This document shows positions 34,609 through 44,410 of a stretch of DNA of 64,000 nt, piece after piece (within the stretch, counting starts at the first letter, position 1; each line of letters begins with the position of its first letter). This DNA is from Streptomyces sp. NBC_01353 (GTDB taxonomy: Bacteria > Actinomycetota > Actinomycetes > Streptomycetales > Streptomycetaceae). The stretch covers positions 7,341,501 to 7,405,500 of the forward strand of contig NZ_CP108352.1 of the NCBI RefSeq assembly GCF_036237275.1, written 5' to 3'. The notes under the pieces are model-generated. The model was not told where the DNA came from and searched no databases. It was given only the letters and a program-made list of their open reading frames with translations. A program made the position numbers and the translations under genes.

Positions 34609-34637
34609 TTCAACAGCGTGTTGAAGATCGGTAACGT
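34609..34637 (+). promoter_or_regulatory. ureA promoter with palindromic operator
   Basis: -35 TTCAAC (34609-34614), a 17-bp spacer and -10 TAACGT (34632-34637), about 50 bp before the ureA GTG. TTCAACA (34609-34615) and TGTTGAA (34619-34625) form a perfect dyad around GCG that covers the -35 and half of the spacer, so a repressor bound there would block initiation. A GlnR box was looked for and not convincingly found. Confidence 0.6.
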
Positions 34638-34687
34638 CCGCTGCTGTCCGGGAGAGATCGCCCGGTGGACGACTGTGAGGTGGAAGC

Positions 34688-34990
34688 GTGCAACTGACCC
34701 CGCACGAGCAGGAACGGCTGCTCATTCATGTGGCGGCGGACGTGGCCGAGAAGCGCAGAGCACGCGGAGTGAAGCTCAACCACCCCGAGGCCGTCGCCCT
34801 GATCACCACTCATATCCTGGAAGGCGCCCGCGACGGCCGTACGGTCGCGGAGCTCATGGCCTCCGGCCGCAAGGTCCTCACCCGGGACGACGTCATGCTC
34901 GGGATCCCCGAGATGATCCACGACGTCCAGGTCGAGGCGACCTTCCCCGACGGCACCAAGCTCGTCACCGTCCATGACCCGATCGTGTGA
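34688..34990 (+). CDS. ureA: Urease gamma subunit
   Basis: The 100-residue gamma subunit of urease, the nickel enzyme that splits urea into ammonia and carbamate. The sequence is typical through its length: [72 protein letters not shown]. The GTG at 34688 follows GAGGTGGA. It opens a tightly packed six-gene operon, ureABCFGD, on the plus strand. Confidence 0.96.
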   Translation: MQLTPHEQERLLIHVAADVAEKRRARGVKLNHPEAVALITTHILEGARDGRTVAELMASGRKVLTRDDVMLGIPEMIHDVQVEATFPDGTKLVTVHDPIV

Positions 34991-35006
34991 CGGGGGAGTG
35001 CCGCCG

Positions 35007-35405
35007 ATGATTCCCGGAGAAGTCCTTTTCGGTGAAGGTCCCGTCGCCCTCAACGAGGGCCGGTCCGTCACCCGCCTCACCGTCCTGAACGCCGCCGACC
35101 GGCCCGTCCAGGTCGGCTCCCACTACCACTTCGCCGAGGCCAATCCCGGTCTGGACTTCGACCGCGCCGCCGCGCGCGGGCAGCGGCTGCACATCGCCGC
35201 CGGCACCGCCGTGCGTTTCGAGCCCGGCATCCCGGTCGAGGTCGAACTCGTACCGCTGCAGGGCCACCGCGTCGTCCCCGGCTTGCGCGGAGAGACCGCG
35301 GGACCGCTCGACACTCTCGCGGCACCGCTCGACGCGCCCGCCGCCGAGACCGTGGGAACGCATCGGGCGCCGGCCGCCGAAGCCGAGGAGGCCGACCGTG
35401 CCTGA
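35007..35405 (+). CDS. ureB: Urease beta subunit
   Basis: The 132-residue beta subunit. [19 protein letters not shown] and [39 protein letters not shown] are characteristic. The C-terminus from about residue 95 (Ala/Thr/Pro-rich, [20 protein letters not shown]) is longer and less conserved than in classical UreB. The ATG at 35007 follows GGGGGAG, 16 bp after ureA. Its last 8 bp overlap the start of ureC. Confidence 0.95.
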   Translation: MIPGEVLFGEGPVALNEGRSVTRLTVLNAADRPVQVGSHYHFAEANPGLDFDRAAARGQRLHIAAGTAVRFEPGIPVEVELVPLQGHRVVPGLRGETAGPLDTLAAPLDAPAAETVGTHRAPAAEAEEADRA

Positions 35406-37119
35406 GCTGCATCGCGCCGTGTACGCCGACCTGTTCGGCCCCACCACCGGCGACCGCATCCGGCTGGCCGACACCGACCTGCTCGTCGAGATCGAGGAGG
35501 ACCGCTCCGGCGGTCCCGGGCGCGCCGGCGACGAGGCCGTCTTCGGCGGCGGCAAGGTCATCCGCGAGTCCATGGGCCAGGCCCGCACGACCCGTGCCGA
35601 AGGGGCGCCCGACACCGTCGTGACCGGCGCCGTGATCATCGACCACTGGGGCGTCGTCAAGGCCGACATCGGCATTCGCGACGGCCGGATCACCGCCCTG
35701 GGCAAGGCCGGGAATCCCGACACCATGGACGGGGTCCACCCCGACCTGGTCATCGGCCCCGAGACCGAGGTGATCGTCGGCAACGGGAAGATCATTACCG
35801 CGGGCGCCATCGACGCCCATGTCCACTTCATCTCGCCCACGGTCGTCGAGCAGGCCCTCGCCACGGGCATCACCACCCTCGTCGGGGGCGGCACCGGACC
35901 GGCCGAGGGCACCAAGGCCACCACCATCACCCCCGGCCCCTGGCACCTTGCCCGGATGTTCGAGGCGCTCGACACCTTCCCCGTCAACATCGGACTGCTC
36001 GGCAAGGGCAACACGATGTCGAGGGAAGCCATGCACTCCCAACTCCGGGGCGGCGCGCTCGGGTTCAAGATCCACGAGGACTGGGGGGCGACCCCGGCCG
36101 TCATCGACGCCTGCCTGGGCGTCTGCGACGAGACCGGAGCTCAACTCGCCATCCACACCGACACCTTGAACGAGGCGGGGTTCGTCGACGACACGCTCGC
36201 CGCGATCGCCGGCCGCACGGTCCACGCGTACCACACCGAAGGCGCCGGAGGCGGGCACGCCCCCGACATCATCACCGTCGTGTCCGAGCCGTACATACTG
36301 CCCAGCTCGACCAACCCGACCCGGCCGCACACCGTCAACACCATCGAGGAACACCTCGACATGCTGATGGTCTGCCACCACCTCAACCCGGCCGTCCCCG
36401 AGGACCTCGCCTTTGCCGAGTCCCGTATCCGCCCGTCGACGATCGCCGCCGAGGACGTCCTGCACGACCTCGGTGCCATCTCGATCATCTCCTCGGACTC
36501 GCAGGCCATGGGGCGCGTCGGCGAGGTGATCATGCGCACCTGGCAGACGGCGCATGTGATGAAGAAGCGCCGCGGCGCCCTGCCCGGCGACGGGCGCGCG
36601 GACAACCACCGGGCCCGTCGCTATGTCGCCAAATACACGATCAACCCGGCCGTCGCCCAGGGGATGGACCACCTCATCGGCTCGGTCGAGCCCGGCAAGC
36701 TCGCGGACCTCGTGCTCTGGGATCCGGCGTTCTTCGGTGTGAAGCCGCAGACCGTGCTCAAGGGCGGCCAGATCGCCTACGCGCAGATGGGCGATGCCAA
36801 CGCCTCCATCCCCACCCCGCAGCCCGTCCTGCCCCGCCCCATGTTCGGTGCGCTCGGCAAGGCCGCGGCGGCCGGCTCGTTCAACTTCGTCGCCCAGGCG
36901 GCGATCGAGGACGACATCACCCAACGGGTGGGTGTGAACAAGGAGTTCACAGCGATCGGCAACACCCGGCGCGTCACCAAGGCGGACATGCGGGAGAACG
37001 ACGCGCTGCCCCGGGTCGAGGTCGACGCCGACACCTTCACGGTCACGATCGACGGCGAGCCGGTCGAGCCCGCGCCCGCCGCCGAACTGCCCATGGCCCA
37101 GCGCTACTTCCTCTTCTGA
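35398..37119 (+). CDS. ureC: Urease alpha (catalytic) subunit
   Basis: The 573-residue catalytic subunit. Nickel ligands are in DAHVHFISP, the carbamylated Lys in [12 protein letters not shown], then [24 protein letters not shown] and the Asp in [12 protein letters not shown]. The mobile-flap Cys/His are in MVCHHLNP. All required residues are intact. The GTG start overlaps ureB by 8 bp; the stop shares one base with the ureF ATG. Nothing odd in length. Confidence 0.97.
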   Translation: MPELHRAVYADLFGPTTGDRIRLADTDLLVEIEEDRSGGPGRAGDEAVFGGGKVIRESMGQARTTRAEGAPDTVVTGAVIIDHWGVVKADIGIRDGRITALGKAGNPDTMDGVHPDLVIGPETEVIVGNGKIITAGAIDAHVHFISPTVVEQALATGITTLVGGGTGPAEGTKATTITPGPWHLARMFEALDTFPVNIGLLGKGNTMSREAMHSQLRGGALGFKIHEDWGATPAVIDACLGVCDETGAQLAIHTDTLNEAGFVDDTLAAIAGRTVHAYHTEGAGGGHAPDIITVVSEPYILPSSTNPTRPHTVNTIEEHLDMLMVCHHLNPAVPEDLAFAESRIRPSTIAAEDVLHDLGAISIISSDSQAMGRVGEVIMRTWQTAHVMKKRRGALPGDGRADNHRARRYVAKYTINPAVAQGMDHLIGSVEPGKLADLVLWDPAFFGVKPQTVLKGGQIAYAQMGDANASIPTPQPVLPRPMFGALGKAAAAGSFNFVAQAAIEDDITQRVGVNKEFTAIGNTRRVTKADMRENDALPRVEVDADTFTVTIDGEPVEPAPAAELPMAQRYFLF

Positions 37120-37784
37120 TGACGAGTCGCGCCGCCCTTCTCGTGCTCGCCGACGGGCGTTTCCCCGCCGGCGGGCACGCCCACTCCGGCGGGGCCGAGG
37201 CCGCGGTCAAGGCCGGCCGGATCACCGACGCGGCGAGCCTCGCCGCGTTCTGCCGGGGCCGGCTGCACACCAGCGGCCTCACCGCGGCGGCCCTCGCCGC
37301 CGCGGCCGCCCTCGGCCACGACCCGTACGCGCTCGACGCGGCCGCCGACGCCCGCACCCCCTCGCCCGCCCTGCGCGCCGCCGGCCGCAAGCTCGGCCGG
37401 CAGATGATGCGGGCGGCCCGTGCCACCTGGCCCTGCCCCGAACTCGACGCGCTCGCCGCCGCGTTCCCGCGCGGCGCCCACCAGCCCGTCGTCCTCGGCG
37501 TCGCCGCCCGTTCCGCCGGGCTGGGCCCCGAGGACGCCGCACACTGCGTCGCGTACGAGACCGTCAGCGGCCCCGCCACCGCCACGGTCCGGCTGCTGAG
37601 TCTTGACCCCTTCCAGGCCACCGCCGTCCTCGCCCGCCTCGCCCCTGCCATGGACCGGGTCGCCGAGGAAGCCGCCGCCGCGGCCCGGCAGGGCATCGAC
37701 GCCCTGCCCGCCGCCTCCGCGCCCCTCCTCGACATCACCGCCGAGCAGCACGCGTCCTGGCCCGTCCGCCTCTTCGCATCCTGA
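37119..37784 (+). CDS. ureF: Urease accessory protein UreF
   Basis: A 221-residue accessory protein that acts with UreG and UreD to load nickel into apo-urease. Recognisable segments are [24 protein letters not shown] at the start and [15 protein letters not shown]. The ATG overlaps the last base of ureC (TGATG), giving tight coupling. The sequence is Ala-rich, as is common for Streptomyces UreF. Confidence 0.92.
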   Translation: MTSRAALLVLADGRFPAGGHAHSGGAEAAVKAGRITDAASLAAFCRGRLHTSGLTAAALAAAAALGHDPYALDAAADARTPSPALRAAGRKLGRQMMRAARATWPCPELDALAAAFPRGAHQPVVLGVAARSAGLGPEDAAHCVAYETVSGPATATVRLLSLDPFQATAVLARLAPAMDRVAEEAAAAARQGIDALPAASAPLLDITAEQHASWPVRLFAS

Positions 37785-37803
37785 GAACCACTGGAGCCGT
37801 CCC

Positions 37804-38489
<686 letters not shown>

Positions 38490-38493
<4 letters not shown>

Positions 38494-39233
38494 GCCTGCG
38501 CGCGACCGCCCGGATCGTCGCCGACGCCGACGGCGGACTGCCGCTCCTGGAGAGCGACGGCCCCCTCGCCCTCCGCCGCACCCGCACCACCGGCCCGTAC
38601 ACCCGCGTCACCGTCGTCGGCGCGATGAGCGCGCCGCTCGGCGGTGACCGGCTCGCGATCGAGACCGAGGTACGGGACGGGGCACGGCTCCTGGTCGACT
38701 CGGCCGCCGCGACCGTGGCCCTCCCCGGCCGCGCCGCCGAACCCGCTGCGTACGACATCCGGATCACGGTCGGTGACGGCGCCGTGCTGCGCTGGCTGCC
38801 CGAACAGCTCGTCTCCGCGTACGGCTCCGACCTGCGAATGCGGACCACCGTCGAACTTGCCGCCACCGCACGGCTCGTGCTCCGGGAGGAGCAGATCCTC
38901 GGCCGCCACGGTGAGGAGACCGGCACGCTCGTCACCCGGCTCACCGTCCGCCGCGCCGGACGGCCCCTGCTCGACCAGGAGTTGGCGTACGGACCCGGTG
39001 CCCCCGGCGGATGGGACGGCGGCGCGGTCCTCGCCGGGAACCGCGCGACCGGACAACTCCTCGTCGTCGACCCCGAGTTCGAGGACAAACCAGTCGAGCC
39101 CCGGCCCCTCACCGGAAACGCCGTCCTCGCGCCGCTCGCCGGACCCGCCGCCCTCGTCACCGTCGTCGCCGACGACGCCCTCGAGCTGCGCCGCACCCTC
39201 GACGAGGCGTTGGGCATCCTCGCGCCGTCCTGA
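38490..39233 (+). CDS. ureD: Urease accessory protein UreD (UreH)
   Basis: A 247-residue accessory protein, last gene of the operon, overlapping ureG by 4 bp (ATGA). [18 protein letters not shown] corresponds to the conserved W-x-P-x-P/E-x-I region, and [14 protein letters not shown] to the conserved RE...GR.xxGE motif. UreD binds apo-urease and transfers nickel with UreF and UreG. The assignment rests on these motifs and the operon position. Confidence 0.9.
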
Positions 39234-39309
39234 GTTCACCGCTCAGCGGTACACCGGTCTCCGGTTATTGGTTCGGCAAAGAAACAGGTGTACGCCCTTT
39301 TGCCGTGCG

Positions 39310-39373
39310 CCGGTGGAACGAAAGGATCCACCGGACAGACAGACACCACGGCGCCGCCACGGGGGCGGCGCCG
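39310..39373 (+). promoter_or_regulatory. Two hairpins in the tap leader
   Basis: In the 159-bp gap before tap, CCGGTGGA (39310-39317) pairs with TCCACCGG (39327-39334), and CGGCGCCGCC (39349-39358) pairs with GGCGGCGCCG (39364-39373). The second stem ends 12 bp before the GGGAGG ribosome site. They could stabilise the mRNA, attenuate it, or terminate the urease operon. Confidence 0.5.
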
Positions 39374-39392
39374 ACAGAGGGGGAGGCATCAC

Positions 39393-40970
39393 GTGAGACG
39401 CACAGCAGTGCTCGGCTCGGCCGGCACTCTGATAGCGGGCACGCTCATGGCGGGCGCACTGGCTGCGCCGACCGCCACGGCCGACAGCCGCCATTGGCCG
39501 GACAGCGAGGCGCGCGGCGTCGCCCTGGCCGCCGAGCGGGCGGCCGAGCAGGGCATCGACTGGCAGGACTGCCCGGCCGACTGGGGCCTGGAGAAGCCCA
39601 TCACCTGCGGCTGGGTCACCGTCCCGGTCGACTACAGCAGGCCGAACGGCAAGCAGATCAAGATCGCCGTCGACCGCATCGGCGCCACCGGCACGCCCGC
39701 CGAGCGCCAGGGCGCGCTGCTCTACAACCCGGGCGGCCCCGGCGGTTCCGGCCTGCGCTTCCCACGCCGGGTCACCACCAAGGCCCCGATCTGGGTGAAC
39801 ACCGCCAAGGCGTACGACTTCGTGGGCTTCGACCCGCGCGGCGTCGGCCACTCGGCGCCCATCTCCTGCGTCGATCCGGCCGAGTTCGTCAAGGGACCCA
39901 AGCTCGACCCGGTCCCCGACAGCGAGGCCGACAAGCGCGCGCAGCGCAAGCTCGCCGCCGAGTACGCCGAGGGCTGCGCGGAGAAGAGCGGCGACATCCT
40001 GCCGTACATCAACACCCTCAACACCGCCCGCGACCTCGATGTCATCCGGGCCGCGCTCGGCGAGAAGAAGCTCAACTTCGTCGGCGTCTCCTACGGCACC
40101 TACCTCGGCGCCGTCTACGGCACGCTCTTCCCGACGCACGTCCGCCGCATGGTGCTCGACAGCGTCGTCAACCCGTCGACGCGGAAGATCTGGTACGAGG
40201 TCAACCTCGACCAGGACATCGCCTTCGAGGGCCGGCTCAAGGACTGGATGACCTGGGTCGCCCAGCACGACGCCACCTTCCACCTCGGCGACACCTACAC
40301 CGAGGTCCGGCAGCAGTGGGAGACCCTGCGCGCCGATGCCAAGAAGAACCCCCTCGGCGGCAAGGTCGGCCCGGCCGAGCTCATCGGCTTCTTCCAGAAC
40401 GCGCCGTACTACGACTCCATGTGGGTGCCGGTCGCCGAGGCCTGGAGCGCGTACGCCGCCGGTGACCCGCAGCCGCTGATCGACTCGGCGGCCTCCGACC
40501 CCACCGACACGGCCGGCAACGCCGCCTCCGAGAACGGCAACGCGGTCTACACCGCCGTCGAGTGCGCCGACGCTCCCTGGCCGACCAGCTGGAAGAAGTG
40601 GGACCGCGACAACAGCCGGCTCCACGAGCGGTACCCGTTCATGACCTGGTCCAACGCCTGGATGAACCTGCCCTGCGCCACCTGGTCCACCCCGCGCCAG
40701 CGCCCGACCGAGGTGCGGACCGGCAAGGGCCTGCCGCCGGTGCTCATCACCCAGGCCGAGCGCGACGCGGCCACGCCGTACGCCGGAGCGCTCGAGCTGC
40801 ACAAGCGGTTCAAGGGCTCGCGCCTGATCACCGAGAAGGACGCCGGCTCGCACGGCATCACCAACCTCACCAACCCGTGCCTGAACACCCGGGTGGAGGC
40901 CTACCTGCTGTCGGGCAAGCTCGACAGCAAGGACGTGACCTGCGCACCGCACGCCACGCCCCAGCCGTAG
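39393..40970 (+). CDS. tap: Secreted tripeptidyl aminopeptidase (alpha/beta hydrolase)
   Basis: An exported serine exopeptidase of 525 residues that removes tripeptides from N-termini, as the S. lividans/S. coelicolor Tap protein does. The signal peptide is VRRTAVLGSAGTLIAGTLMA to about PTATA-DS. The oxyanion motif is LLYNPGGPGGSG, the nucleophile elbow VGVSYGTYLGAVYG, the acid TQAERDAATPYAG, and the His KDAGSHGITNL. The GTG at 39393 follows GGGAGG. Four Cys in the C-terminal lid region suggest disulfides. Monocistronic. Confidence 0.93.
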   Translation: MRRTAVLGSAGTLIAGTLMAGALAAPTATADSRHWPDSEARGVALAAERAAEQGIDWQDCPADWGLEKPITCGWVTVPVDYSRPNGKQIKIAVDRIGATGTPAERQGALLYNPGGPGGSGLRFPRRVTTKAPIWVNTAKAYDFVGFDPRGVGHSAPISCVDPAEFVKGPKLDPVPDSEADKRAQRKLAAEYAEGCAEKSGDILPYINTLNTARDLDVIRAALGEKKLNFVGVSYGTYLGAVYGTLFPTHVRRMVLDSVVNPSTRKIWYEVNLDQDIAFEGRLKDWMTWVAQHDATFHLGDTYTEVRQQWETLRADAKKNPLGGKVGPAELIGFFQNAPYYDSMWVPVAEAWSAYAAGDPQPLIDSAASDPTDTAGNAASENGNAVYTAVECADAPWPTSWKKWDRDNSRLHERYPFMTWSNAWMNLPCATWSTPRQRPTEVRTGKGLPPVLITQAERDAATPYAGALELHKRFKGSRLITEKDAGSHGITNLTNPCLNTRVEAYLLSGKLDSKDVTCAPHATPQP

Positions 40971-40987
40971 CCACCGTGTGACCCTTC

Positions 40988-41019
40988 GAGGGGCGGCCGT
41001 CGCGCGACGGCCGCCCCTC
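40988..41019. terminator. 32-bp perfect palindrome after tap
   Basis: GAGGGGCGGCCGTCGC (40988-41003) is followed immediately by its exact reverse complement to 41019. It starts 17 bp after the tap stop and 2 bp before the remnant's stop on the other strand, so it can serve both directions. Confidence 0.8.
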
Positions 41020-41021
41020 AC

Positions 41022-41195
41022 TCACGCGCGGGCGGCGAGCCAGGCGTCCTCGGCCGCGTAGTCGAAGAAGTCCACCTGGTACTTCACCAGTCCCGGGAAC
41101 GCCTCCCGCCAATCCCGCACCGCCAGCTGCCCCGAAAGCCACTCGACCGTCGCCGGCAGGGACCCCAGGGTCTTTCGCCGTGCGCGGATGCGCCG
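41022..41195 (-). pseudogene. C-terminal fragment of an unidentified gene, in frame after plsC
   Basis: Directly beyond the plsC stop, the same frame stays open for 57 codons to a TGA at 41022-41024. The translation LPATVEWLSGQLAVRDWREA then FPGLVKYQVDFFDYAAEDAW has good codon use and looks like a folded protein end. There is no ATG and no ribosome site; the only possible starts are GTG codons deep inside. It is either the remnant of a truncated gene or a readthrough extension of PlsC. Family unknown. Confidence 0.5.
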
Positions 41196-41927
41196 TCAGC
41201 GTCCGCGGCGGGGGAACCTTCGCGGAGCCTTGGCGTTCGCCGCCTTCGCCTGCTCCTCCGCCGCCTTCACCTTGGCCGCGTAGTCGTCGACGTACTCCTG
41301 CCCGGACAGCGCCAGGATCTCGTACATGATCTCGTCCGTCACCGCGCGGACCGCGGCCTTCTCGCCCTCCATGCCGGCGTACCGCGAGAAGTCCAGGGGC
41401 TCCCCGAACCGGATGGTGACCCGCCTGACCTTGGGCACGACCTGGCCGGGCGGCTGGATCTCGAAGGTGCCCACCATCGCGCACGGGATCACCGGCACGC
41501 CCGCCGTGATCGCCATGACCGCGACCCCGACCTTGCCCTTGTAGAGCCTGCCGTCGTGCGAGCGGGTCCCTTCCGGATAGATCCCGAGCAGCTCGCCCTT
41601 GGACAGCACCCCGAGCCCCTCGCGGATCGCCGCCTTCCCGGCCTCCTTGCCGGAGCGGTCGACCGGGATCTGCCCGGCGCTGCGGAAGAACGCCGCGGTC
41701 AGCCGGCCCTTGAGCCCTGGCCCGGTGAAGTACTCCTGCTTGGCGAGGAAGGTGATCCGCCGCTTGAGCACCACAGGCATCAGGAAATGGTCGGAGAACG
41801 ACAGATGGTTGCCCGCGACGATCGCCGCGCCCTCCTCCGGGACGTGTTCGAGGCCCTCGATACGAGGCCGGAACAGCAGCCTCAGCAGCGGCCCGAGCAG
41901 AACGTACTTCATCACCTGGTAGAACAC
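41196..41927 (-). CDS. plsC: 1-acyl-sn-glycerol-3-phosphate acyltransferase
   Basis: A 243-residue membrane-associated acyltransferase of phospholipid synthesis, making phosphatidic acid from lysophosphatidic acid. Motif I GNHLSFSDHFLMP (NHxxxxD), motif III IYPEGTRSHDGRLYKGKVG and motif IV VPVIPCAMVG are all present. I chose the GTG at 41927 (VFYQVMKYVLLGPLLRLLF), as in relatives; an ATG at 41912 is an alternative. The C-terminal 25 residues are Lys/Ala/Arg-rich. The frame continues past the stop into the remnant described above. Confidence 0.92.
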   Translation of the reverse strand: MFYQVMKYVLLGPLLRLLFRPRIEGLEHVPEEGAAIVAGNHLSFSDHFLMPVVLKRRITFLAKQEYFTGPGLKGRLTAAFFRSAGQIPVDRSGKEAGKAAIREGLGVLSKGELLGIYPEGTRSHDGRLYKGKVGVAVMAITAGVPVIPCAMVGTFEIQPPGQVVPKVRRVTIRFGEPLDFSRYAGMEGEKAAVRAVTDEIMYEILALSGQEYVDDYAAKVKAAEEQAKAANAKAPRRFPRRGR

Positions 41928-42003
41928 CGGCGGCCCCCGTCTCCGTTGAGCATCGCCTATTTGTAACCACTCGCGCGCCCGTGGTCCACACTGGAGACGG
42001 AGA

Positions 42004-43026
42004 GTGGACCTTATGGCTGCCGCACACCGACGCGTACGGCCGGGCGCAGCCTTCACCGTGCTGCTGTGTGCGGTGATGGCCGCCGGGTTGTACGGCTGCG
42101 CCGACTCCGGCACCCCCGAGCCCACGCCGACCCCGCCCCCGACCCCCGCGCCGACCACTCCCGTCCCCACACAGGAGACGCGGTCGCCCTTCACCGGACT
42201 GTCGACCCGCCCCGCCCCCGTGCTCGCCGTCAAGATCGACAACGTGCCCCCGGCCCGCCCGCACACCGGTCTCGGCGCGGCCGACCTCGTCTACGTCGAG
42301 CAGGTGGAGGGCGGCCAGACCCGGCTGCTCGCCGTCTACTCCTCCGATCTGCCGGAACGGATCGGACCCGTGCGCAGCGCCCGCGAGTCCGACATCGAGC
42401 TGCTGCGCCAGTTCGGCAGGCCCGCGCTCGCCTACTCGGGCTCGCAGGCAGCCCTGAAGCCCCTCCTGCAGGCGGCCCCGCTGTACCCGCTGCCCCCGGA
42501 GGACGCACCCGGCGCCTATCTGCGCGGCGGCGGCCGACCGGCGCCCCACAACCTGTACGTCCTGCCCGGGCGCGCGCTCGCCGCCGCTCCGAAGGCCGAG
42601 GACGCCAAGGACATCGGCTTCCGCTTCGGTCCCGCCCCCGCGGGCGGAGAGCAGGTCAACGAGCGCACCGTGCGCTTCCCGGCCTCCCGGTACACCTTCA
42701 CCTGGAACGCGGGGGAGAAGGGCTGGCGGGTGGCGATGGACGGCAGCCCCGCCCGTACCACCGACGAGGGCCCGGTGACGGCGACCACGGTCGTGGTGCA
42801 GCACGTGACCATACGGTCCTCGCGGTTCCACGACGTCCTCGGGAGCGTCTCGCCCTACACAGAGACGGTCGGCAGCGGCACCGCCGTCGTTCTGCGCGAC
42901 GGCAAGGCCCACGACGCCCGCTGGAGCCGCCCTGTGGCCGAGAAGGGCACGACCTTCACGACGCCGGACGGGGCGCCCTTGAACTTCGCCCCAGGCCACA
43001 CCTGGGTCGTCCTCGCCCCGCGGTGA
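42004..43026 (+). CDS. DUF3048-domain lipoprotein
   Basis: A 340-residue lipoprotein. The signal ends in a lipobox AAGLYGC, followed by a Pro/Thr linker (TPEPTPTPPPTPAPTTPV) and two DUF3048 regions: VLAVKIDNVPPARPHTGLGAADLVYVEQVEGG and RIGPVRSARESDIELLRQF, with a C-terminal half ending NFAPGHTWVVLAP. DUF3048 proteins (YerB-like) are exported and of unknown function, possibly wall-associated. The GTG at 42004 has GGAG seven bases upstream; ATG 42013 is an alternative start. Confidence 0.88.
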   Translation: MDLMAAAHRRVRPGAAFTVLLCAVMAAGLYGCADSGTPEPTPTPPPTPAPTTPVPTQETRSPFTGLSTRPAPVLAVKIDNVPPARPHTGLGAADLVYVEQVEGGQTRLLAVYSSDLPERIGPVRSARESDIELLRQFGRPALAYSGSQAALKPLLQAAPLYPLPPEDAPGAYLRGGGRPAPHNLYVLPGRALAAAPKAEDAKDIGFRFGPAPAGGEQVNERTVRFPASRYTFTWNAGEKGWRVAMDGSPARTTDEGPVTATTVVVQHVTIRSSRFHDVLGSVSPYTETVGSGTAVVLRDGKAHDARWSRPVAEKGTTFTTPDGAPLNFAPGHTWVVLAPR

Positions 43027-43035
43027 CGTGTGAGC

Positions 43036-43245
43036 TCAGGGCTGAGGGCCGGGCCTGCTCGGCCCGCGGCGACGGGCACCCGCGGGGGCGGAGCTGTCCG
43101 CCGCCGACATGCCGATGGTGACCACACCGAGCACGATCCAGCCGAACCAGAGCCAGCCGCTGCTGCCGAGCGCCACCGTGTACGCCGTCGTCAGCACCAG
43201 GGCCAGGACGGTGATCATGCTCATCGCCTTCGTGGGACCGGACAT
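43036..43245 (-). CDS. Small two-helix membrane protein
   Basis: A 69-residue protein with two hydrophobic stretches, MSMITVLALVLTTAYTVAL and GWLWFGWIVLGVVTIGMSA, and a basic C-terminus (GARRRGPSRPG). The ATG at 43245 has GGAGGAGG upstream. It lies convergent with the DUF3048 gene, ending 10 bp from its stop, and 95 bp upstream of the ctaG-like stop on the same strand. No family recognised. Confidence 0.7.
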   Translation of the reverse strand: MSGPTKAMSMITVLALVLTTAYTVALGSSGWLWFGWIVLGVVTIGMSAADSSAPAGARRRGPSRPGPQP

Positions 43246-43252
43246 ATGTCCG
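43239..43252. promoter_or_regulatory. 14-bp palindrome spanning the small membrane protein's start codon
   Basis: CGGACATATGTCCG is a perfect palindrome that contains the ATG of the 69-residue membrane protein and abuts its GGAGGAGG. As DNA it could be an operator; as RNA it would be too short in the loop to fold well. Confidence 0.35.
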
Positions 43253-43339
43253 CCTCCTCCCGACAGGGCCGTCACCCTCATCGTGACCCCTGAGGCGGGC
43301 GAAGCGCTACTCCCGCGTCACCCCCACGTCGGACCGGCC

Positions 43340-44308
43340 TCAGTCCCGTGTCCCGACCTGCTGCCCACGGGTCCGGAGCGAGGCGAGATACGCGTTGTAC
43401 GCCTCCAGCTCCTTGTCCCCGTCACGGTCGGCGGCCCGGTCCTTGCGGACGGCCTGCCGCTGCTCGGAGTGGTACCACTGGTACACCAGCGCGATCAGCA
43501 CCAGCACCGACGGGATCTCGCTGAACGCCCAGGCGATACCGCCCGCCGCGTTCTGGTCGGCGAGCGCGTCGATCCCCAGCGAGGCCGGCGGATTCTCGTA
43601 CGCCTTGATCATCGGCTGGCTCGCCATCATCAGCGCGATGCCGAAGAAGGCGTGGAACGGCATCCCCGCGAAGAGCTCCAGCATCCGCATCACATATCCG
43701 GGGCGATGCGGTCCCGGGTCGACTCCGATGATCGGCCAGAAGAAGACCAGGCCGACGGCGAGGAAGTGCACCATCATCGCGATGTGTCCGACCTTCGACC
43801 CCATGAGGGTGTCGAAGAGCGGGGTGAAGTAGAAGCCGTACAGGCTCGCGATGAAGAGCGGGATCGTGAACGCGGGATGCGTGATGATCCGCATGTAGCG
43901 GCTGTGCAGCAGCATCAGGAGCAACTCGCGCGGGCCCTTGTCGCCGCGGGCCGCGACCGGCAGCGCCCGCAGCGCCAGCGTCACCGGCGCGCCGAGCAGG
44001 ATCAGGATCGGCGAGAGCATCGAGATGACCATGTGCTGCACCATGTGCACGCTGAACATGACCATGCCGTAGTCGTTCAGCTTGGTGCACATCATCAGCG
44101 CCACGGTCAGCACGCCCAGAGCGAAGAGGATCGTCCGGCTGACGGGCCAGGTGTCACCGCGCCGGCGCAGCCGAGCCACGCCCCATCCGTACAGCGCGAG
44201 TCCCACGACGCTGCCGATGAGGAAGAAAAGGTCCGGCGAGAACTCGAGCCCCCGTCCCAGCGTGAACGGCGGCAGATCCATGGTCATGCCGTGCCCGCTG
44301 TGATCCAT
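43340..44308 (-). CDS. CtaG-like cytochrome c oxidase assembly / copper-related membrane protein
   Basis: A 322-residue membrane protein of the caa3-type CtaG family (PF09678). About seven hydrophobic segments include LFFLIGSVVGLALYGWGVARL, YGMVMFSVHMVQHMVISML and HFLAVGLVFFWPIIGVDP. The His/Met-rich N-terminus MDHSGHGMTMD and the HMVQHM pair are consistent with copper binding for oxidase assembly. The ATG at 44308 follows AGGAGT. It stands alone here, without oxidase structural genes. Confidence 0.88.
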   Translation of the reverse strand: MDHSGHGMTMDLPPFTLGRGLEFSPDLFFLIGSVVGLALYGWGVARLRRRGDTWPVSRTILFALGVLTVALMMCTKLNDYGMVMFSVHMVQHMVISMLSPILILLGAPVTLALRALPVAARGDKGPRELLLMLLHSRYMRIITHPAFTIPLFIASLYGFYFTPLFDTLMGSKVGHIAMMVHFLAVGLVFFWPIIGVDPGPHRPGYVMRMLELFAGMPFHAFFGIALMMASQPMIKAYENPPASLGIDALADQNAAGGIAWAFSEIPSVLVLIALVYQWYHSEQRQAVRKDRAADRDGDKELEAYNAYLASLRTRGQQVGTRD

Positions 44309-44356
44309 GTGTGTACTCCTGGAGCCCGATTCGCGCTTGTTGTCCGCACCAGACTA

Positions 44357-44394
44357 GAACCGCCCCCGTTCGCGGATGCGACCGGGGGCGGTTC
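44357..44394 (-). terminator. Hairpin terminator after pfkA
   Basis: GAACCGCCCCCG (44357-44368) pairs perfectly with CGGGGGCGGTTC (44383-44394) across a 14-base loop, starting 17 bp beyond the pfkA stop. Confidence 0.8.
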
Positions 44395-44410
44395 GTGGTG
44401 TCCGTACGGG

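Noticed and set aside
34549-34687. GlnR box upstream of ureA
   Set aside because: Only partial matches (GTTAC-n6-TCAAC on the minus strand); the second pair of half-sites is missing.
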